This document shows, piece by piece, positions 35,551 to 45,009 of a DNA stretch of 64,000 bases. The position numbers were made by a program, and so were the translations under genes. The stretch's first letter is position 1; each line of letters starts with the position of its first letter. The notes below the pieces were generated by a model. The model was given only the letters and a program-made list of their open reading frames with translations. It did not search any database and was not told where the DNA came from. This DNA comes from Mytilus edulis (Eukaryota > Mollusca > Bivalvia > Mytilida > Mytilidae): contig NC_092348.1 in the NCBI RefSeq assembly GCF_963676685.1, positions 27,131,386 through 27,195,385 on the forward strand. Direction: 5' to 3'.

Positions 35551-36070
35551 AGTTAAAGATTATTCGCTTCTCAAGGTGTAAGACGCAATAAAAATCGTAT
35601 GCTTGCACCATCTTAACGAAATACGGATTTAATTAAGTCCTGAACACTTCGACATTTCTTCGTTTATTTCTATCAAACCCGGTTTTAAACAAATCACAAG
35701 TACGTGTAAGATCCGACTAAATACCTATTTCCCGATATGGTCAGGTAAAATTGCTATATAAATGTGTCCATAGGGGTTCGTTATACTTTGCGTTTTGGGA
35801 AAGGTAAATCTGGTGATTAGTTGTACCAAATAAAACTCTTTCGTTTAAAGGCTCGATAATTTATTTTAATGTTGAAAATATTACAACCGGTAATATTTTC
35901 TAATAAAAGCTCTTGTCAACGATTTTTTGCTAAAATGGTAAGTGGCAGCTATGCTTAGAATGAACATTATATTTCCATAGTTACATGACTAAAAGATTTA
36001 CCGATTGTAGATGAAATTTCCGTTTTTGTAGGCTGTCATCATTTTTACAAACACTGACAACACACGAACC
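35551..36070. other. No gene seen
   Basis: Non-coding spacer between the LINE and the MITE cluster, with no conserved exon. Confidence 0.4.
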
Positions 36071-36074
36071 AATA

Positions 36075-36191
36075 CACCTTATCGCTAATCCCGGCTGACC
36101 CGGCCGCTTGAACTTTTGACGCACACAACAATCACTTTTCCATTGTGGCGTCAGTGATATCCAGTAATGGCGGACAAATAGCGATAAGGTG
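36075..36191. mobile_element. 117-bp MITE, copy 1 (CACCTTATCGC ends)
   Basis: Perfect 11-bp inverted ends CACCTTATCGC, each flanked by TA (36,073-36,074 and 36,192-36,193), as expected for Tc1/mariner-type target duplication. A GC-rich interior (CTGACCCGGCCGC) is shared with the copy at 36,950-37,075. Confidence 0.85.
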
Positions 36192-36230
36192 TATGGTAAT
36201 AGAGCCAAATTACAACATCGATTTGTATTA

Positions 36231-36815
36231 TAGTCGCCGTCACGTAAAATTGGCACCATGTTTTTTGTCAAAATTTTCTTAAATATCGACCGCGTTTACT
36301 AAAGATCATGTTTTTCAATTAGCGGAATCAAATATCATTCCAAAAAACAACTACTGTCTTACCTTTTATTGTGTTTGCACTGTATAATCCTGACCTTCAC
36401 ATAATCCAAGATTAATTTGTATGGTGGAATCCGACATTGTTATTACCGGAAGTGTTGTCGTGGAGTTCCACGTGCTCTCAATTTTCTTGTGTCTCTCGGA
36501 GCTTTTCTTCATCTTTACGTAAAAAGCGCGGGAAATTGTATCACCAATGACAATGATATTACCGGAGAGTAACGAATGTTATGGAATAAGGGACCCTCAT
36601 AGAAACCAAGATGGCGGTTATACAATGTAAATAATCTTGAAAATTGTGAAGGTCAGGATTATACAGTGCAAACACAATAAAAGGTAGGACAGTAGTGGAT
36701 ATTTGGACAGGATTTTACTTCCGCTAAAAGAAAAACATCATCTTGAGTAAACGCGGCTGATATTTAAATTTTTTTTAACAAAAAACATGGTGCCAATTTT
36801 ACATGACGGCGACTA
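36231..36815. mobile_element. 585-bp palindromic element with promoter-like centre
   Basis: Arms of about 185-190 bp: TAGTCGCCGTCACGTAAAAT at the left and its near complement at the right, then CCGCGTTTACT.AAGAT and ACCTTTTATTGTGTTTGCAC in both arms. The loop (about 36,416-36,640) is not self-complementary. TA flanks both ends (36,229-36,230; 36,816-36,817). It sits between two copies of another MITE. Confidence 0.8.
36445..36617 (+). promoter_or_regulatory. Promoter-like motif cluster (ETS, E-box, YY1-like)
   Basis: Within the loop of the palindrome: ACCGGAAGTG (ETS/GABP type, 36,445-36,454), CACGTG E-box (36,469-36,474), a CCAAT at about 36,543, and AAGATGGCGG (36,608-36,617), the YY1-type motif found at housekeeping start sites. 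The ATGGCG at 36,611 followed by GT could give a Met-Ala first exon for PCBD, whose next exon starts in phase 0, but the GTTATA donor is weak. Confidence 0.35.
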
Positions 36816-36949
36816 TAGTCTTATTCATATATTTATGGTTTTAATATTAATAACAATTTTCATATAGATCAATCGTCATGAACATGTACATGATGTGTGA
36901 TTTATTTGTCATTGGACGTAAATCAACCAACAGTCATTGACTGTCAATA

Positions 36950-37075
36950 CACCTTATCGCATTATCCCGACTGACCCGGCCGCCATTGTGGCGTCAGATA
37001 TTTTGTTTTATGACGTCAAAAACTTACGGGAACCTGTGTGAAATCCAGCAATGGTGGACAAATAGCGATAAGGTG
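36950..37075. mobile_element. 126-bp MITE, copy 2 (CACCTTATCGC ends)
   Basis: Same inverted ends, TA flanks and GC-rich core (CTGACCCGGCCGCC, ATTGTGGCGTC) as 36,075-36,191. It differs by an insertion around TATTTTGTTTTATGACG. Confidence 0.85.
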
Positions 37076-37175
37076 TATCAAACATTTGTATATATTAAAT
37101 TATTATCAATATAAAATTTGTAATCATCAAGTCATTTCAAAACATACATATCTGGTAAGAATTGTACACTACAGA

Positions 37176-37421
37176 GTGGGTCTCATTGGGGTTTAAGGCT
37201 CTAAGCGTTACGTGGGATTGCTGATTTTTTGTAAGCCTGACATTAGCCTGGCATATGAAAGTCAAATTATTATTCCCTGAAAACGGGAAATGAAGTCTAG
37301 CAGGATACGGGAAATAACAAAAAAATAAGAATTGCTTATGTACATAGTGTACGCGGGATACAGGAATCTGACAAAACAGTAAGTGGGATCCGGGATCAGA
37401 ACCCCCAATTGAGACCCCCTT
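37176..37421. mobile_element. ~246-bp MITE with GGGTCTCAATTGGGG ends
   Basis: Left end GTGGGTCTCATTGGGGTTT is inverted imperfectly at the right as AACCCCCAATTGAGACCCCC. The interior has AAAACGGGAAA and GGATACGGGAAA blocks. No convincing target duplication was found. Confidence 0.65.
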
Positions 37422-37999
37422 CAGACCATACAATGCAAATAGAATTTACATTTCCAAAGGAAGTAACTCCTGTACTAGTAATTTACTCTGACTTACATAT
37501 AAATCCAAGTCATTGTTGATATAAACAGTAAGTATTAATTAGATAATAAACATAATATTAAATCCTACATGAAAAATAGGCTTGAGAGCACTTGCAATGC
37601 ATATATATATATAAAAAATAAATATTTTCAAGGGCCATAACCCGTGTTAAAATAGTTTTCCATCACTGTTTTCTCCTTATGATCTTTGTTAAATTGTTTT
37701 TTTTTTCAAATAATTGTGCAGAATTAATATTTGATTCAAATACTTGTCATGAGTTAAAATGTTTAATTCTGTCCAGTCATTTTCCAGTACTCAACATGTT
37801 GCTCAAGTGAACATCTTGCATAACATTTCATTGTGTACAAGTTAATAACCATCACCAGAAGTAAACCAATCAAATGTTCACTCCTTTTACTCATGTTTAC
37901 AAGCTTAAGTAACCAGATCACCCCAGATCTCCAATATATTTTATAGACACACCAATTAAAAAAAAATGATGCATTGAAACACTCAAGCTTTCTGACTCT
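37422..37999. other. No gene seen
   Basis: AT-rich with a short (TA)n at about 37,600. It lies upstream of the recognised PCBD exons and could be intronic if the promoter at 36.5 kb is theirs. Confidence 0.4.
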
Positions 38000-38560
38000 C
38001 CTTTTAGCTCAAGTGAGCTTTTCTCATCACTTGGCATTCGTCATCCTGCGTCTGGCATCCGTTAACTTTTACAAAAATCTCCTCTGAAACTACTGGGCCA
38101 AATTTAACCAAACTTGGCCACAATCATCATTAGGGTATCTAGTTTAAAAAATGTGTCCGGTTACCCGGCCAACCAACCAAGATGGCCACCATGGCTAAAA
38201 ATAAAACATAGGGGTAAAATGTAGATTTTGGCTTATAACTCTGAAACCAAATCATTTAGAGCAAATCTGACTTGGGTAAAAATGTTTATCAGGACAAGAT
38301 CTATCTGCCCTCAAATTTTCAAACCATTCAGGCACCTTGTTGGGTTGCTGCCCCTGAATTGGTAATTTTAAGAAAAATTTTCAGCTTTTCAGGTTATTAT
38401 CTTTAATATTATTATAGATAGAGATAAACTGTAAATAGCAATAATGTACAGCAAAGAAAGACCTACAAAAAAGTCAACATGACCAAAATGGTCAATTGAC
38501 CCCTTAAGGAGTTATTGCCCTTTATAGTCAATTTTAAACAATTTTCATAGAGCCCCTAGT
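38000..38560 (+). repeat. Dispersed bivalve repeat (CAAGTGAGCTTTTCTCATCA)
   Basis: Begins CTCAAGTGAGCTTTTCTCAT, then GGGCCAAATTTAACCAAACT, CCAAGATGGCCACCATGGCT and GACCCCTTAAGGAGTTATTG. I recall this series from repeats common across bivalves. A related fragment starts at about 42,812 (AAGCTCACCTGGTCATGTGA). Confidence 0.6.
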
Positions 38561-39109
38561 TTTTTTTTCGTCAACATGTCCAATGAAATGCAAGGTTAAT
38601 TTCCAATAACTGTCAAATTCTTTACCCATTTTGGTTTTAAGACAAATGTGGCGTAATATGTTTTAGTGGTATAACACCTTGGCTTATCTACTGATTTTCA
38701 AACTTGTCCAAGATATTTCTGAATTACATATATAAAACAAATGTAAACAAGTTATATAAATTTGACTTGTTCGGGTTGCATTGAGGTTCAACCAATTACA
38801 TTACAAAATGGAAGTGGGGAATATTTCAAAGAGACAACAACCAGACCAAAGAGCAGATAACAAATTTATATCTATACACAATGTAGGATTTATTTCTACA
38901 TTTTGATCACAATTATTTGAAAGGTTTGCAAAAGAATACTGGGCTACAGCTAAAATATATATTTAGAAACAATATAAGAAAGACTTACTTTGTTGACAGA
39001 ATAAGTATAAGCATACTAGTACATGGAATGGGTTTCAAAAGGAAGTCTTGCCAAATCCAGCACCATATATTGAGTAGACCAAAGTTCATAACTTTTATAC
39101 TTATTTTAG

Positions 39110-41523
39110 GCATCAGAAGCAAAAAAAGCTAAACTAACTGAAGTAGAAAGAGGAACGGTTTTAACTCCACTGACTGGAGCTGGATGGACAATGGTGGAAG
39201 GACGGGATGCAATTTATAAAGAATTTCTCTTTAAAGATTTTAATCAGGTAGGTCATGTAGGTATGTAGGTACAGCAAGTACTAATCTGTAAATTTTATGA
39301 AAAAAGAAATTTAAACATAAATTCATTTCTTAGTTGAAAAATAACAAACATGATTAATAGAGATTTTTTAAGGACAGTCTTTTAACATCTTGATAAAGGG
39401 GATAACATGTTTTAGGCAAATGCGATATCTGGAGTAAAAAAAAGAGAGGATGTTGGATAAGGGAGATAAAAAAGTGGGATCTCAGAAAAAATTACAAATA
39501 AAAGTGTGACACCCCTTGTCACCACTTCTTAATAGTAAATATCTAATGAAATAAATTACTTGTGGAGTAAAAATCTATGAAGCAGCAACTAAGCAATGTT
39601 TTAGCTTTAATAACTTATTTAGTCACACAAAATTGCATGCCTTATTAATAAAAATATCTCATTCCAGGCGTTTGGTTTTATGACCAGAATAGCTTTACTA
39701 GCAGACAAGATGGACCATCACCAGAATGGTTTAATGTTTATAACAAAGTAAGTAGTCAAAATCTTGCTTATTTAGATTATCAGTTAGATAGAAGAGAGGC
39801 GAAAAATACCAAAGGCATATTTAAACTCATAAGCTGAAAACAAACTGAATCTCATGGGAAAAAAAGAAAAAAACACTATGAAAAGACAAACAAAGGTACC
39901 CACAACACAACTTAGAAAACTAAAGCATGAGCAACACCAACCCCACAAAAACTGAGGTGATCTCAGGTACTCTAGAAGGGTAAAGCAGATCCTGCTTCAC
40001 ATGGGACAAATTCGGATACTGTGGATTCATTCATTTACGTGGGTATCAATTTTGTGGATTGCTAAAAACTTGCAATTTCGTGGATATTTGATTTCATGGT
40101 TATGTCAATCTCTGTATACAAAGCCTTTTGAAAATATGTTATTTGTTGAACATTTGATTTCATGGTTAACCTGTACCCAAGAATCCCATGAACGAATAAA
40201 CCTGTACCCAAGAATCCCATGACCAAATAAACCTGTACCCAAGAATCCCATGAACGAATAATCCTGTACCCAAGAATCCCATGAACGAATAATAATGAAA
40301 CCACAGTATCTGATTTATGTATTTGATATTGAGATGTTCTAAGGCCAATGTGACAACTATTCATAAAGACAAAAAGAAATAGATGTGACACTCATGACAG
40401 TTGAGACTGTGATTTGGAAAAAAAGACTGGTTATCAAATGTTAGGGGGAAAAGGTGACCTCATTTGTTAATTTATCAACTATGTGCTTATCAGTCTTCCA
40501 TAAATTTGTCACATGACATTATTCATCCAATCAGCCAGTTGCCTCTACATTTTTAGCATAGTGATCATAGCGAAAATTAATGAAACAAAGATTGAATTTT
40601 CTTGGGAAAAAATCATTTCAGGGTTGTAAGTACAATTTGTTAAACTGTAAAATAACAAAAATACCAAAGTCAAATGGCAATTCAAAACAGAAAGTTATCA
40701 AACGGGAAAATCTAAAGCTAAAACACATCAAACAAATGGAAAACATTGGCTATTTTCCTGACTTGGTACAAACATATCCTAATGTAGAAAATGGTGGATA
40801 CATTTACACCTGGTTTTATAGCTAGCTAACACTCTCACTTGTAAGACAGTTGAATAAAATTCAGTTATATTGAATGTGGGAACAAAATAAACAGACATGA
40901 AAGGTAAAAAATTACATAAATAGGTTAAATTTCCATAAAGACGCACATTATCTTTTTAGATAGAATATTCAGTTTCCTTCATAACTCTTTCCAGAAATTT
41001 CTACCCCAGGAATAGGTTACCTTTACTGTATTTGGCAATATTTTTGGAATGTTTGGTCCTCATCTACTTTGTATTTTATTTGGCCTTTTAATCTCTTTTG
41101 AATCAAGTGTCATAGGTTAGTCCTTTATAGACGAGTTACACATCTAGCATACAAAATAATTGGTGTGGTATCTTTGATAAGGAATTTTCAAATCATCACA
41201 TTTTTTGTACTTTATATTGCCCTTGTCAGAGTTACCCCTTCTTGTTACTTAGGGGACAACTAAATTAGTCCCTAAGATTAGAAGAGTAAAGTGGTATCTA
41301 ATATTTCTTTCAGAGTTCAATTTGTGGATTTTGTTTTGACAGAACAAGTTATTATTTTCCTAGTTCATTTATTTAATAGTGTATGAAGATTTATAGACTA
41401 ATTTCCTTTTGTAAATTTCAGGTACAAATTACACTTAGTACACATGATGTAGGTGGATTGTCAACAAAAGATGTAAAGCTAGCTACATTTATAGAAACTG
41501 CCGCTACAGCTGTAGAAAATTAA
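39110..41523 (+). CDS. PCBD: Pterin-4a-carbinolamine dehydratase (DCoH), 5' exon missing, one-base deletion in exon
   Basis: Three exons recovered: 39,110-39,247 (46 codons), 39,668-39,747 (80 nt) and 41,422-41,523 (33 codons plus TAA). All are bounded by AG/GT, with phase-0 junctions at the outer sides. Conserved family blocks are GRDAIYKEFLFKDFN, AFGFMTR.AL.A.KMDHH and ITLSTHD.GGLS.KD..LA.FIE. The enzyme dehydrates 4a-hydroxytetrahydrobiopterin, recycling the cofactor of aromatic amino-acid hydroxylases, and in vertebrates also dimerises HNF1. The middle exon is one base short: CATCACCAGAATGG should hold three Cs to encode His-His-Pro-Glu-Trp. As written, translation goes out of frame at the active site and stops soon after the next junction. 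The first coding exon was not found for certain (candidate Met-Ala at 36,611); an in-frame TAG precedes the 39,110 acceptor. AATAAA at 41,792 and 42,699 are possible poly(A) signals. PCBD1 versus PCBD2 is not decided. Confidence 0.88.
39905..40010. repeat. Dispersed repeat, family E (in PCBD intron)
   Basis: CCCCACAAAAACTGAGGTGA, AGAAGGGTAAAGCAGATCC and CTTCACATGGG follow the family E order. It directly abuts the MITE at 40,017. Confidence 0.6.
40017..40308. mobile_element. TACTGTGG-type MITE carrying a minisatellite
   Basis: Left end TACTGTGGATTCATTCATTT is matched at the right by the inverted TACTGTGGTTTCATTATTAT. The interior has the typical GGATTGCTAAAAACTTGCAA and TTTCGTGGATA. Relatives with TACTGT ends lie at 46,135 and 58,196. 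The 3' half has been expanded by a 31-bp tandem array. It lies in the last intron of PCBD. Confidence 0.75.
40170..40293. repeat. 31-bp minisatellite, 4 copies, inside the MITE
   Basis: Four copies of a 31-bp unit starting CCTGTACCCAAGAATCCCAT, at 40,170, 40,201, 40,232 and 40,263, differing by 1-3 bases. Overlapping open frames here are produced by the period. Confidence 0.95.
40640..40900 (+). repeat. Dispersed repeat, family C (in PCBD intron)
   Basis: AAAATAACAAAAATACCAAA, TTCCTGACTTGGTACAAAC, AGAAAATGGTGGATACATTT and CTCTCACTTGTAAGACAGTT reproduce family C. Confidence 0.7.
40985..41175 (-). repeat. Dispersed repeat, family B (reverse, in PCBD intron)
   Basis: CTACCCCAGGAATAGGTTAC, GTCCTCATCTACTTTG, ATAGACGAGTTACACATCTA and GGTATCTTTGATAAGG form a diverged reverse copy. 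It has lost the usual CGCGCG core by CpG decay. Confidence 0.6.
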
Positions 41524-41674
41524 AGTCATTGATTGATTTATTAATCTGTTAATACATTCCATCATAATGTTCAGGGGCTGGGTGCCATTTATGTTAGATA
41601 TATAACAATGTTTGTTGCTTGTGTTTGTAAATGTATGTAGGAACTTGTTATTGACTGAGTTTTGAATCTCTGAT

Positions 41675-41746
41675 TGTAATGATATATCTAAAAACCTTTT
41701 ATTATCTTATTGTAATGATATATCTAAAAACCTTTTATTATCTTAT
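41675..41746. repeat. 36-bp tandem duplication in PCBD 3' UTR
   Basis: Two exact copies of a 36-bp unit starting TGTAATGATATATCTAAAAA, immediately adjacent and within the probable 3' UTR. Confidence 0.93.
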
Positions 41747-41797
41747 GGTCAAGAAAATTTATCACTTTTATCTCATTAATTGGGTGTACCAAATAAA

Positions 41798-44185
41798 TTG
41801 TCCATTAGTCTCTATAACTCTGCTCAAACCTGAGAAAAAAATGCAATTCAAATTTCGATAAAAAAAAATCTAAAACATCTGGAAAGCTTGAAGTTTGTAA
41901 TTTCTTAAATGAAAAAAAAAATGATTATTTGTTAGTAATTGCTTCTTATAAAATTGCTTAAACATAAGAGAGCAGTTGATGATACACATGAATAAGATTA
42001 TGTATAGCTTCAGTAATTTCGTCCAACAGTTCTAGTCATGACTGACAATCAGGTTCAGTGATTCATTTGTAATACAGTTGTGCTTTTGATAAAATTATAC
42101 ACTTGATTTATAAATACCATTGGAAGTTGAATATTTTTATGACAGGTTAGCCAGAGGTTGTACATTTTGACACTCATTTTCATTCATTTAAAGACTTGAT
42201 AAGTTTATAATATTTCTCTACCATAAATACCTAGAAATTCTTTTGAAATTTGTATAAAGCGAAAAATTACAGGGGAAACCCTGGAGATTTAATTTTAATT
42301 TTTTTTTTGTATCAAATTTGAATTATTTCCTTTCAGTAATTCCAAACATGCTATCAGATCCAGCTCTGCACACGAAGGCTATTCCTTTAAGTAATAGTAC
42401 ATAAGGTTTCTTCTTCATGAGACCAACTTATGTTTTGGATCAATCCTGGAATTTTTGTTGCTAAAGAATTTGTAACACTGAAATTGATTGACATTTATTC
42501 CTCAATTATAAAGAAAAGAATTCAAATAATCTTGCACTGCTGAAGATTACATTTTGAGAATGTTGATATTTGATCTGAAATTCAACTTTCAATGGTGTTC
42601 TTTAGACTACTTGTATAGTCATGTTATTTGTTTGTGTTGAACATGAAATGATTTGATGCAGGAATTTTGTCAAAATCATGTACATGTATGTAGCTTGAAA
42701 TAAAAAAAAGAAAGTGAATAGAAATTTTTTATTCGATTTTATGCATTACACCCCTGCCTTAGCACAGAAAAATGAAGTTTCGCTAATGAAGGTTGTTGTG
42801 CATTCTACTTTTAAGCTCACCTGGTCATGTGAACTTTTGCCATTACTTGGTGTATCTGAATCTGAATCTTCCTTAGAGTGTGCTAAGCAATCCAAAGATT
42901 TAATCCATCAACAAACATAGCAGGTCAAGGTCTATCTCCTACCAAATTTCCACAAAAATCATACAATTTGTGAGTTATAGCACTTATAATATCAATTTTT
43001 AGAAACATTTTAGTTTTTGGCTTATATCCCCAAAACAAACAGAGTAAAATAATCAAATAAAAAATAATCAACAGTTATCCATAAGACAGAAGCAAAACTG
43101 AAAAAAAGGCTGTATCACACTACACAGGAAACCACAGATAGTGTACAGTGTCATAAACTTCACCATACCAAATGTGATCTGAAGGAGTACCGATAAGAAA
43201 TTCTTGCTTTACCAGGAACATAAAATACAGCAAATCTTATGGAAAGTGGTGAAAAGCACCTATCAACACTTTGATAGTCAGTCATTTGTCATGAATCTTC
43301 TGTACTAGGATGTTTTATAGACACTTGTCTAATGTTGAAGACTGTATGTTGACTGTATTAAAGTTTTGCAGTCTTTGTTTTTGTCATGTTGCTTTCAAAG
43401 TATGTGTGTAGACCTAACATCAGAGACTACTACCAAGCAAACCATACTTTCCATTAATGCGGTCATTTTCTAATATTTCATGAAATTATATTCTTACATT
43501 CCCATATCATGTCTCCCTGTAGAAATACTACTACGTGAACCATATTTCTATGCAAATACTTCTGAGATTCATTCATTTTGAAATATGTTATGGGAACTTT
43601 TAATAACCAATTTAAAAAAAAACATGTAAAAAATACTTTGGCTTTATTCATTGCACTATTGATTCTAAAGGCATAGTTTCACAACATTCCATTTTCATAC
43701 AATAACATTGCTTATAAAAAACAGTATAAATTAATATAATATTTTTGGTGTAATTGGCTATAAAATCCCATGAGCACACTAACAATTCTCTAAATCTCCA
43801 CTATAATTACATGATGTTTAAGCAAAAGCTTGTACATAAATTTACAGTAGATTTTTTTTACAATTCAATAGTACAACACCAGAGTAAATGCCTATTTGAA
43901 CCTTGTAAACTTTGCCTTGGTTCATTGTGTGAATAACCTCCCCTTAAGGTATCTGAGAATGAAAGCATAGTTTCATCTTTTATAAATGATATAAATTTTC
44001 ACATTTTTTAAAGGTGTTTTTCCAGTAAATTGCTAAAGTATATGAAAATCTTTGATTTTCACAAATTTATTTTACCGTTTTCCTTCATCATGTAAATTAT
44101 TAAAACTCTTTTCATATGATTGCTTTAAAAAATATTTATTCAGTTAGGCCTCAATAATTCAGACCCAAATGCCAACATTAATTAC
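41798..44185. other. Probable PCBD 3' UTR and intergenic spacer
   Basis: Non-coding. AATAAA at 42,699-42,704 followed by an A-rich run may be a distal poly(A) site. A bivalve repeat fragment begins at about 42,812. No further gene between the convergent PCBD and PTPMT1. Confidence 0.45.
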
Positions 44186-44769
44186 AAAGGAGAAGGTTCA
44201 CGAAGGGTTAAATTGGCCCTAATTTTTTTATGTTTTTTAAATTGGGGCAAAAAATTAGAAATGTAACATAGAAAAACTTGTGATAATACAACTAAGACAA
44301 AAAATATTTTTTCTGGCACTTTCCTTTACTATTTATGGAGCAATAACCCCTTAAATGAGCATAATTTGTATTAAAAGGTCAATTTTGGTACTTTTTGTCC
44401 ATAATTTTAATTGTTGTTGGCAAAATTAACCTTGGCCTCCATCTATGATCCAAAAAGTTTTTATATTGATGAAATCTATATCAAAATTGGAATCTTTTGG
44501 TTACAACACATTCTGGATCATAGGTGGCGGCCAAGGTGTTTCAAAAGCTTTTAGGTTTGAAAAATGCACAAAATAATCATATTTTGACAAAATGTCCAAA
44601 ATGAGCTTACTTTGGCGAACATCTTGTAGTCTAATGAAAAGAACTGATATATTTAGCATTTATACTTTTGAAATAGACCCATTTACGAACCAAATTGAGA
44701 CCTTTTTGGTGTTTTATGATAAAGTTGATATTTTAGGCCATTTTGTGCCATTAGTGAACCTTGTCCTTT
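44186..44769. mobile_element. 584-bp element with imperfect ~30-bp inverted ends
   Basis: Left end AAAGGAGAAGGTTCACGAAG and the inverted right end AAAGGACAAGGTTCACTAAT match at all but a few positions, and similarity continues to a GGCC. The interior contains two near-symmetrical ACCTTGGC / GGCCAAGGT blocks. No ORF. It lies just downstream of the PTPMT1 stop codon and may form part of its 3' UTR. Confidence 0.65.
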
Positions 44770-45009
44770 AAAAGTCTTCAGCTATAGAGAATTGAGCTCA
44801 CTTCCAAGCATTAAACATAATTCAATCATCACAGGCAAGATACAGGTAAACATTCTAAAAACAATTCATACATATTATAACATGATAATAAGTTTCGGCA
44901 TTTATAAAACTGCAAATGTAATAAATTCTGCCAATGTAAGCAAAATCTCGACCAATCAACACACAATAAATCGTCCATAGAAATAATAAGATAAATTGAT
45001 CCTGCAATA

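Noticed and set aside
40062-40391. Reverse-strand ORFs with repeating GILGYR motif
   Set aside because: Translation of the 31-bp minisatellite inside a MITE.
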